Source: Rhizopus sp. PT2906
Taxonomy: Eukaryota > Mucoromycota > Mucoromycetes > Mucorales > Rhizopodaceae
Reading direction: 5' to 3'
NCBI GenBank assembly: GCA_025529335.1
Contig: JAMYHX010000055.1
Span: 1 to 64,000, forward strand
DNA: 64,000 bases
This document shows, one piece after another, positions 55,603 through 64,000 of this stretch; within the stretch, counting starts at the first letter, position 1, and the number at the start of each line of letters is the position of its first letter. The notes beneath the pieces are model-generated. The model was not told the DNA's origin and did no database searches. It was given only the letters and a program-made list of their open reading frames with translations. Made by a program: the position numbers and the translations under genes.

Positions 55603-58367
55603 ATGCGCATCGATATAAAGGCAAGCTTACAACAATTTACTTTACTCGAGATGAAATAACATTTTTTCTAGCGTAAACTATTATCGCGCTCAGAGCGTGT
55701 TAAATGTGTCGACTTGCATCCAACAGAACCTTGGTTGTTGACAAGTTTATATAGTGGACTTGTTCAAATCTACAATTATGAAACACAGGTATTTAAAGCA
55801 AACACATTATCCATTACAATTAATCACACGCATGCATAGGCCATAGTTAAAACAATCGAAGTGTCAGAGACACCTGTTCGTGCTGCAAAGTTTGTTCCTC
55901 GTAAAAATTGGATCGTTACAGGTGCTGACGACTCTCAAATTCGTGTATTCAATTACAACACACTTGAAAAAGTCACTGCTTTCGAAGCTCACCCTGACTA
56001 CATTCGTTGTCTTGCAGTTCATCCTACACAACCTCTTGTCTTATCAGGCTCCGATGATATGACAATCCGACTTTGGGATTGGGAAAAAGGATGGAAATGT
56101 ATTCAGGTATGATATAACGCTGCTATTCATGTTGAACCTAAAAAATTGTACGTGTTAGGTATATGAAGGACATGCTCATTTTGTGATGCACTTGACTTTC
56201 AACCCTAAAGATTCAAACACCTTTGCATCGGCTGGACTTGATGGAATGATCAAAGTTTGGTCTCTTGGATCATCCGCTCCCAACTTTACTTTAGAAGGAC
56301 ATGGAAAGGGTGCTAATTATGTAGACTATTACCATGGTGGTGATAAACCATATTTGATCTCTTGTGCTGATGATAACCTCATCAAGATTTGGGACTATCA
56401 AAACAAAAACTGTGTTCAAACACTAGAAGGACATAATCAAAACGTCAACTTTGCCGCTTTCCACCCTAATTTACCCATCATTTTATCAGGCTCTGAAGAC
56501 GGCACTGTACGCATTTGGAACTCTGATACATACCGTTTAGAAAATACGCTGAATTATGGATTGGAACGCGCTTGGTGCATGGCCACTCAGAAGAATGGTA
56601 ACAATGTTGCCTTGGGTTACGACGAAGGTGCTGTTGTCATCAAGCTCGGTAGGGAAGAACCTGCTGTATCTATGGATTTATCCGGAAAGATCATTTGGGC
56701 CAAGCATTCCGAAATTCAAACCACAAACATCAAAACAGGAGTTGGTAATGTTGTGACATACTTTTGTACATTGTTTTAAGCCTAACTTTTCTTTTATATC
56801 AGATGATAATGCAAAGGATGGAGAAAGATTGGCACTTCCTATCAAGGATCTCGGTAGCTGTGAAGTATATCCTCAAACTCTCCAACACTCTCCCAACGGT
56901 CGTTTTGTCGTTGTTTGTGGCGATGGTGAATATATCATCTACACTGCTTTAGCCTGGAGAAACAAGAGCTTTGGTAGTGCTCTCGACTTTGTTTGGGCAG
57001 AGGACTCTAACGTCTATGCTGTTCGTGAATCTGCCACTAAAGTGAAGGTATTCAAGAACTTCAAAGAAAGACCTGGTTTACTCCCAAAGCTTAACTACAG
57101 TGCAGAGGGAATCTATGGTGGTGCCTTGCTTGGTGTTCGCGGCAATGGTTTCCTGAACTTTTATGACTGGGAAAATGGTCAAGTAGTCCGTCGTATAGAT
57201 GTTGATTCCAGAAACGTCTACTGGTCAGATGCAGGTGACCTCATTGCTATTGTATGTGAAGACTCATTCTATGTGTTGAGATACAATGCTCAAGCATATG
57301 CTCAATATATTGAAAGCGGCGGTGACCCAGGCGAAGAAGGTGTTGAGGATGCATTCGAGTTCGTCACGGAAATATCCGATAGCGTCAAAACCGGTACCTG
57401 GGCTGGCGATTGTTTCATCTACAGCAATAACTCCAACCGTATCAATTATCTTGTTGGTACTGAGACTTATACAATCAGTCATTTTGATAAGCCGATGTAT
57501 CTGTTGGGATACGTGCCTCGAGACAACAGAATCTACATGGCTGATCGAGATGTCAATATCTACAGCTATGGATTGTCATTAACTGTTATTCAATATCAAA
57601 CTGCCGTTCTTCGTGGAGATTTGGAATCAGCTTCTACTTTACTCCCTTCTATTCCAGATAACCAGCGTGGACGTGTTGCTCGATTCCTTGAGTCTCAAGG
57701 CTTGAAAGAACTTGCCTTGGATGTGACAACAGATATTGATCAACAATTTGATCTTGCTGTTCAACTTGGAAAATTAGATATTGCTTCAGGTATTGCACAT
57801 AAATTGGACAGTGAGCCCAAGTGGAGATCATTAGGTGATGTTGCCTTATCATCATGGAACTTCAAGCTAGCTGAACTATGCTTGAAGAAGGCTAATGACC
57901 TTAGTGGCCTATTACTCTTTTATACATCCAATAACAACCGCACTGGAGTAAGACAAGTTGCAGATATGGCCAGTAACGTATATTGCCGCTTTGTTTGAAT
58001 ATTACATAACTAACCATTTTGATCTACAGTCGAACAAGGCAAAAATAACATTGCATTCAATTGTTTATATCAATTGGGAGCTATGGAAGAAGCCATTGAT
58101 TTGTTAATCAAGACCGAACGTATTCCCGAAGCCGCTATGTTAGCAAGAACTTATGCTCCTGAACAAATTTCAAAGGTGGTTAATGTGTGGAAGAATTCTC
58201 TTTTGAACAAGAATAGAAAGAAGACCGCAGAAAGTTTAGCAGATCCAGCACAATATCCAAACCTTTTCCCTGAGCTCACAAAGCAAGAATCAGAACCGCT
58301 TTTGGACATTGAAGATAAACAAGAGGAAGAAGAGGAGGCTTCTCCTGTCGAAGAAACCGAAGAATAA
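55603..58367 (+). CDS. SEC27: COPI coat subunit beta-prime (Sec27/COPB2)
   Basis: WD40 and alpha-solenoid subunit of the COPI coat, which retrieves KKxx cargo from Golgi to ER. Six exons: 55603-55620, 55672-55788, 55840-56106, 56159-56744, 56803-57972 and 58030-58367; 831 residues. The first exon is only six codons (MRIDIK) and splices to RKLLSRSERVKCVDLHPTEPW, the near-invariant start of the family. That first intron begins GCAAGC, not GT, so it is a GC-AG intron. Propeller repeats follow (QIRVFNYN, IRLWDWEKGW, IKVWSLG, IKIWDYQ, VRIWNSD), then LALPIKDLGSCEVYPQTLQH and the solenoid (IDQQFDLAVQLGKLDIA, KNNIAFNCLYQLGAMEEAID). The C-terminus is acidic (EEEEEASPVEETEE). Length is near that of yeast Sec27 (about 890). 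Confidence 0.96.
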
Positions 58368-60047
58368 ACACGGCCTATATTAATATCGATTTTCTATACA
58401 CATATAAAATTAAAAAAAAATGCTGAGTGTATTTTAGTTCCCTCATCAGATTATTGATGCCTTTTTTTTTTTTACGTACTAAAGCTTTGATCAACAGTGG
58501 CGATAGCAAGCATGAGTCAAGTCATGAACATCTTTATGAGTTAGCAATACAAATAGACCGAATAGAATAACTTTTCTATGACCAATCTTTCTATATTTCT
58601 CAAAGATGTTACTAGAGGCGTTTACTGCTTAACTCATATTTACAGCTGCACGAATGTGAATTCCTGATTGTTTTACAGACACTTTTCAAACAATAGCTTG
58701 AAAAATCTCACCTTATCCTGATACTTATACAATGTATAATTACTCTTGATCGATGGTTTCCTCACTGTAACTTCGTTTTTTCCTTCTTTAGATAATGCAG
58801 ATAAAACCTCTAATGCACGTGACTTTTGACTGAGCAATCAATGTGCCACATTTTGTGTAATGATCTACACTTGTATACAAATACGGTAAAATTTACTTAA
58901 AGGCACTTACCCATACAAACGTCTTTTTTCACTATGTTTAGAAACGTTTAATTTTAGCATGCTTGCTAAATAGTAAGAGTACCTATATCTATTATGTCAT
59001 TTCGTAACAAGAGCAAGCCTCTTCTTTATGTTACTATCTATCCCCTCTACTACTACGCTTAGAAAGTGTGTCTCTTGAACATTGTTTTTTTTTTTCAAAC
59101 CAATAAAAACCTCTTTTATTCAAATGACAATACTCGTATGAAAACTAACCAGTAAGTTTTGTGCAAAAGAAAGAAGACCAAGAAATTGTCATGAATTCAG
59201 GACATTAGTTACACGACAAGTCCATTTGGCCAATAATATTTCATTATTTCAAGGCTTTTCGGCGGCCAATTTCCTGTCATTTTGAAGGCTGTTATCCGCT
59301 TTTCAATTAAATCGTTTATTCGTTTGAAATATTGCACGTTTTATTGATCATTGTATCTAATGGCATATATAATGTCACTTGTAGTGTTATATACGTATAC
59401 ACGTAATAATGAATCAATGTAGTGGTTATACTCATTTAGATCATCCTTGATATTAGTAATCAATCACACACAACTTGCGCAACAGAAATAAAGACATAAA
59501 TATGCTTTGATTAAAGAAGATACGAAACTCTTGGCTATTTTTATCAGAATGGTTTCTTGGCTAAAACATGAAAAATCGTGACAGTCATTGCTTCCAATTC
59601 AACAATCCGTGAAGCATATAGGACCTGTGCAATGCCATTACACAGCTGCAATTATTCGGTTTTTCTGCAGTCTATGTATATATATATACGTCAATAGATA
59701 CTTTACTTTAATAAGTGATCTAAAGTTAGATAGCTTTTTTTAAAGTTAGGTTACACCAAACATTGGGTTTCGGATCAAATAAGAAATTCTTGCAATTACT
59801 CTGACGAAGAGCCTTTGTTAACGTATGCTTCTCTTTAATAATTTAGTAAATAAAAGTATCTAATCGCACCTTCGAAAGCAAATACATGGCTTTATTGCAT
59901 TCGTAATGACATTCAGTGGCTAAAACTAAGTAAAATACAAGAGGCGGTTGATTGTGGTTGCGCTAGTTGTGTAACATAGTCATTGTCTATAAAAAGGACC
60001 CCAATTCATGAAATTGTACTTTATTATACTTTTATTTCTACAACAAC
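58368..60047. other. Gene-free region
   Basis: About 1.7 kb, AT-rich, with no credible frame, repeat or RNA gene. It ends in the promoter of the RTA1-like gene, which has a clear TATA box. Confidence 0.5.
59988..59996 (+). promoter_or_regulatory. TATA box of the RTA1-like gene
   Basis: TATAAAAAG, 52 bases before the ATG at 60048. One of the few clear TATA boxes in the window; TATA promoters in fungi often go with inducible genes. Confidence 0.6.
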
Positions 60048-60929
60048 ATGGATAGCGACATTCCAAGTGCTTTTGCTAATCGACCTGCAGGAGACAAAGC
60101 CTGGCTGGTATTCCATTATATTCCCAATCAACCGTTATCTATTGTCAGTCTTGTGGTGTATATAATCTTCATGCTCTACTTTGCATACAGAGTCTACAAA
60201 ACAAAAAGTCGACGATTTTTATACATCTTAGCTTTTACAGCATTTATGGAAGTAGTGGGTTATTTAATTCGAGCACTGTGCTATAGTTTTACATCTATTG
60301 CTCGATTTGCCATTATGAATTTGTTCCTCCTGCTTGCTCCTAACGCGCTAGCATTGGTCAATTACAAGACTTTAGGTGAAATGATCAGGCTGTCCAGAGT
60401 ACAAGAAAAACGGTTCTACTTGAGACCCAAATTTGTGACATGGTTCTTCTTTGCAAGCGATATCCTTTCCTTCCTTATGCAAGGCTCTGGTGGTGGCCTT
60501 CAAGCAACAGGCAACGCCGATACTGGTAAAGCAATTGTCTTGGTGGGTTTGTTCATTCAACTGTTCTTCCTTGCTTGCTTCTTTTTCATCACCATTTACG
60601 TTTCCCGCAATGACAATTACACATTTTATGTAGCAGGTGTTGATAATCCCAAGCGAAAACTCGCCATTTGTCTGTTTTCCACACTGGTTCTTATTTACAT
60701 TCGTTCTATTTACCGTGTAATTGAATACGCTACTGGTTATGATGGACCTGTCGCCAGAACGGAGTGGGCTTTCTATGTGTTTGATACTTTAGCAATCGCA
60801 ATCTGTTTTGTTCTGTATGGCGTATATTACATTGGAAATTACATTCCTAAACGTGATGCTCAGGAGGATGTTACGGCTACATCAAGTATTGATCTAAACA
60901 CCGTCAGAATGTTAAAGAATCCCGTTTAA
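60048..60929 (+). CDS. RTA1-like seven-transmembrane protein
   Basis: Intron-less gene of 293 residues. Seven hydrophobic segments are visible: SIVSLVVYIIFMLYFAY, FLYILAFTAFMEVVGYLI, AIMNLFLLLAPNALALVNY, FVTWFFFASDILSFLMQGSG, IVLVGLFIQLFFLACFFFI, LAICLFSTLVLIYIRSIYR and FYVFDTLAIAICFVLYGVY. Family features are EVVGYLIRAL, LLLAPNALA, DILSFLMQGSGGGL, VLVGLFIQLFF, IRSIYRVIEY.TGYDGP and an E..FYVFDT motif. RTA1 and RSB1-type proteins occur only in fungi and are linked to resistance to 7-aminocholesterol and to sphingoid long-chain base release; the substrate here is unknown. The cytosolic tail is short and polar. The TATA box upstream fits inducible expression. Confidence 0.93.
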   Translation: MDSDIPSAFANRPAGDKAWLVFHYIPNQPLSIVSLVVYIIFMLYFAYRVYKTKSRRFLYILAFTAFMEVVGYLIRALCYSFTSIARFAIMNLFLLLAPNALALVNYKTLGEMIRLSRVQEKRFYLRPKFVTWFFFASDILSFLMQGSGGGLQATGNADTGKAIVLVGLFIQLFFLACFFFITIYVSRNDNYTFYVAGVDNPKRKLAICLFSTLVLIYIRSIYRVIEYATGYDGPVARTEWAFYVFDTLAIAICFVLYGVYYIGNYIPKRDAQEDVTATSSIDLNTVRMLKNPV

Positions 60930-62306
60930 ACATTTAGAATCCATTTATAACATTCATATTATTATTGTATTTATTTATATTTCAATAAAACACAAATGTC
61001 CATATAATTGAAACCAATGTGTAAAGTAACCGAGCCACATGTACCATTTCACTAGTCTTCGTATCTTATATAGTTGGCATTTAAAACCTCTTATCGTTTT
61101 GATCGTTCTATCTCAAGCATGTTCTTTATTTATCCTCCTAGAGATGGTGTGATTGCAGATGTTGCCGAACCTGATGAGCGTAGTGGATATATTTGATGAT
61201 ATTGCTGCTGTAGTTGCTATGGCTTTTAACTGATGTCACCAAGAAGCATAAGGATTTTGTCTATAACTTGAATGGTAATGCTGTAGCAGGAAACTCGCGC
61301 GTCGAGAACTTTTCTAATAATGTTTCTGTTGTCAAATACTACAACGTGTTTACATCAGATTAGTGCCACATGGGATCTGATTTAGCTACGGCTGACGTCT
61401 GCTTTGGCAGAAGAATTACTCTACAGCAGCTAATGTCATTGAAAACTTGCTGAGTAGGATGCCAGCAGCTGTAAAAGAACATCTCACCAAGAACAAACAT
61501 ACTTTCTTACAGTAAAGAGCAGAGCCAAGACTTCATATATAATAGGCTACTTTTAACTTTAACAAATGGTTTATAAAATATGTATTAGCTTATTCCAATC
61601 ATTCTTTTCTACGTATTGGCTGAGATGTTTAAAGCAGATTGAGCACAATATTGATGATGATATATTAAATATCTGAATATTTATTTATCTGTAAGCATTA
61701 CGTATCTATAAAGCAACAGTTTTGCATAAGGAAGACTTGATGTATTTCGTAATCTATTCCTATTTAAGCCCATATGCTGCTCCCTATGCCAATCGGAATT
61801 TTACCATATGATAGTTAGTGTCATTCAAAAAGCGAGAACATGATCACACGTAGAATTTTATGCTTATAAGTAAATGCTTAGTCGTGGATAAATAACATGG
61901 TTTCAACCTTGGTATTCCATTCAAGCCTTCTCCAAAGCCAATATGACTCTTTCCAACGTCAAAGCGACCCTTTTCCAAAGTGCTTCTAGTACTGTTAATA
62001 ATCTTTACTTTTTGTTCTCTCGTTGAAACGAAAACTAGTCTTCAAGTAGTCTCTAAAAAAAAAAAACATCATCTCACAAGGCTCCTACTTTTTTTATTTA
62101 TTCTCAGTCCTCTGCACTAAATCTCAACTGTTTAAATTCTATTTCTGATTACTGTACTTTTTGATTTATTTTACAAGGGTGGATGTTTTTAAGAAAATAA
62201 ATATTAACTAATATACAAGAATTGAGGAAGTAGAAGGAAAGGGAAGGAGAAGTGGTATAAGTATATAAATATATATATACAGGTGACGGTTGTAAAGAAA
62301 AAAAAA
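60930..62306. other. Intergenic region with a possible decayed gene at 61.1-61.5 kb
   Basis: On the + strand at about 61121-61515, pieces such as FFIYPPRDGVIADVAEPDER, DDIAAVVAMAFN, KDFVYNLNGNAVAGNSRVEN, SVVKYYNVFTSD, LATADVCFGRR and STAANVIENLLSRMPAAVKE occur in alternating frames with stops between. They look like one protein broken by frameshifts, family unknown. The remainder is AT-rich and includes the 3' flank of the DUF8032-type gene. Confidence 0.35.
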
Positions 62307-64000
62307 TTAGACGTGAAAATGTTGACTGATAAACGAATCCGTCATGATGTGGTCTTCTTCAGCTTTGATGAAATCATTTTGCTCGGACTCACATATAGCA
62401 GAAGGGTCAGTATACATGTCAAAGATAGAAGATGTATCCTTGAACAAGCTATCGTCACAGCCAAACAGATCCTTTTCAGGTGAAAAGGCATTGGATTCAT
62501 TGCTGCTGTCACTGCTACTGATACTAAGACCACAAGAATCATTTCCGCCAGCGGGAGACTCAAACATAGACTGTGCTTCAAATATCAACCCAGTTGGACA
62601 TGTAGCAGTAGTAGGTCCAGGCAACATGAGATCGTTCAATGAAACAGTCCTTGCAGAAGCACATCTCCTATCCATACTTGTTGGCGAAACACGATCATCT
62701 GCAGAATCAGTTGTGCCACTATGAAGTGATTCATTATCATCATGAGACTTGCGTCGATTCGCCTTATGGCTTCTAGAGGCGAGTGCGTCCACTGTAAGTG
62801 GTGATGTGTCCATACTGATCGAAGTTCTGCGGCGAGGGTTTAATTCAGGCATAAATTTAGAGCGATACACATCAAGTACACGTTGAAGCAAACTCTTGCG
62901 ATTAGCCAACTGTTTTGGGTTCAACCAAGCAAGCTTCCAAGCAAGTTCATTGCACCGTGCTTCCTCAAGTTGACGTTGTGAAGCAAAGGGGGAGTTCGTA
63001 TTGATTTCCATTGCCCGAGGATAGACGCAGTTAGCCTTGCGAAATTCTGCATCAATGGAATCCAACGAAACTGTATCAACGTTGATTCGAATGCGGCACT
63101 TGGACCGACCGTCACAGTCATCAATGGATACCGTTTTAGGTAAATCAGTTTCTGACTTTTTGCTGCTCGTGCAACGTTCCTCTTCTTCAGGTTCTTCAGA
63201 GTCTCGCTGCTTGCGTTTACGAAGTGTGCCCTTGAGTAGCTTCTCTTGACGAGCGACGCGACGAGAACGCATGCTGGGATATCTGTTACGGTAAGAATCA
63301 ACTGCACGTTGTATCAAGCCTCGCTTGCCGGCAATTTCGGATGCATTGAGGTAAGCTAATTTCCAGCCGAGTGTGTTGCATTCAGTTTCGTATGCCCAGC
63401 GGTTTCCCTTGTATTCTTCACGAGGAAGGTTTGCACGTGGGTACACCTAATTAGAGCGTAAGGACACGGTCATTGCTGGCTACAGAGATACACTTACGCA
63501 GTTCTCGTTCTTGAAAGATTCGTCTAGAAGGTTAAGATCAACTTTTTCGATATCGGTACGAATAGAATAACGACGCAAAACTCTGTGATGAGAATAAACA
63601 AAGCTAACCCATTCGATGCCATCACGAATTTCGGTACGGGGTTCATGGCTTGTTATTGACGTGGGAGTGGGCGTCGCTGTAGTACTACTATCAGTAGAAG
63701 TAGTAGTGATGGTGGTGGTAGTAGTAGTAGTAGTAGCAGGAGCAATGGTATCTTCTATTACTGCTGCTGGTGTCGTTACATCATCCGTTGGATGATTAGA
63801 GATGGTCATAGTATCTGCTGTAGAAGAAATTGAAGGAGAGACTGACATATTAGGTGAAGGACACTTATCGGAAAGTGCTCCGGGTGCTGCATTTATTGAT
63901 AATGGTGATGAAGGTGGTGGCTTAGTTGCTTTTGATTTGGATGTCTGTGCTGCAGCTGAAGAAGCGATTGTGTCTGCTAGAGCCTTTGCTATCTGTGCTG
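62307..64000 (-). CDS. Protein with tandem DUF8032-like domains (5' end outside window)
   Basis: Partial gene: exon 63446-62307 and an upstream exon from 63498 that stays open to the window edge, joined in phase 0 over a 51-nt intron. At least 545 residues are present. The N-terminal visible part is Ala-, Ser- and Thr-rich with a long Thr run. The first copy of the domain (EIRDGIEWVSFVYSHHRVLR ... DESFKNENCVYPRANLP ... ECNTLGWKLAYLNASEIAGK, RAVDSYRNRYP) crosses the intron. A second, shorter copy follows 100 residues later (RIRINVDTVSLDSIDAEFRK, NCVYPRAME, RCNELAWKLAWLNPKQLANR, RVLDVYRSKF). A basic linker (LKGTLRKRKQRD) lies between them. I recall this domain as DUF8032, found in fungal proteins thought to be nuclear regulators. 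The C-terminus is Ser/Asp-rich and acidic, like an activation region. Function is not established. Confidence 0.75.

Noticed and set aside
62344..62724. 126-codon frame on the + strand
   Set aside because: Antisense of the acidic, Ser-rich C-terminus of the DUF8032-type gene, which has the better-supported frame.
1..64000. CRISPR arrays, prophage or bacterial operon features
   Set aside because: No regularly spaced repeats, Shine-Dalgarno-led gene runs or phage genes; introns throughout show a eukaryotic genome.

Overview
The window looks like nuclear DNA from an early-diverging filamentous fungus, most likely a Mucoromycota/Mucorales species (inference). It is AT-rich. Protein-coding genes are split by short GT-AG introns, mostly 45-70 nt. 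The transposase sequences are of the Tc1/IS630 type that I associate with Mucorales, and several genes belong to families known from fungi (OPT transporter, RTA1, MedA, Rua1-type regulator, fungal P5-type ATPase, Sel1-repeat giant). I see no bacterial operons, CRISPR arrays, rRNA or convincing tRNA genes. I built the gene models by hand from reading frames and splice sites. The total coding lengths of the complete models are multiples of three.

Layout. 0.1-0.9 kb: a dispersed repeat and a decayed Tc1/mariner transposase. 1.8-4.2 kb (+): oligopeptide transporter. 4.4-9.0 kb (-): P5B-type ATPase with a signal peptide and a cysteine-rich ectodomain. 9.3-10.2 kb (-): Reeler-like membrane protein. 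10.3-11.7 kb (-): triple-KH RNA-binding protein, divergent from a MedA regulator at 12.7-14.3 kb (+). 14.9-15.6 kb (-): oil-body-associated-type protein. 15.9-16.5 kb: second copy of the dispersed repeat plus a transposase scrap ending in a 30-A tail. 16.7-18.8 kb (+): Zn2Cys6 regulator. 19.2-19.7 kb (+): unrecognised protein. 20.6-22.2 kb (+): F-box/WD40 protein. 23.3-24.9 kb (+): Rua1-type zinc-finger regulator. 27.4-28.6 kb (+): GPI2/PIG-C. 31.0-36.3 kb (+): 1,679-residue Sel1-repeat protein. 36.6-37.8 kb (-): mucin-like membrane protein. 37.8-40.9 kb: gene-poor.

The second half is denser. 40.9-44.1 kb (+): CTC1-like OB-fold protein. 44.2-47.1 kb (-): complete NBR1-type autophagy receptor (PB1, three ZZ, FW, LIR, UBA). 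47.3-49.9 kb (-): TRK potassium transporter. 50.3-51.9 kb (-): Cbf5/dyskerin. 52.2-53.6 kb (+): IS630/Tc1-like element broken by one stop and one frame break. 55.6-58.4 kb (+): COPI beta-prime. 60.0-60.9 kb (+): RTA1-like protein. 62.3 kb to the right edge (-): protein with a tandemly duplicated fungal domain, 5' end outside the window.

The genes do not form a single pathway; they are ordinary chromosomal neighbours. Themes that recur are membrane traffic and quality control (COPI, GPI2, NBR1, P5B ATPase), telomere and snoRNP biology (CTC1, Cbf5) and transcriptional control (MedA, Zn2Cys6, Rua1-type). The most noteworthy items are the fungal CTC1 candidate, the fully equipped NBR1, the P5B ATPase with an ectodomain, and several stretches with coding character that I cannot assign.
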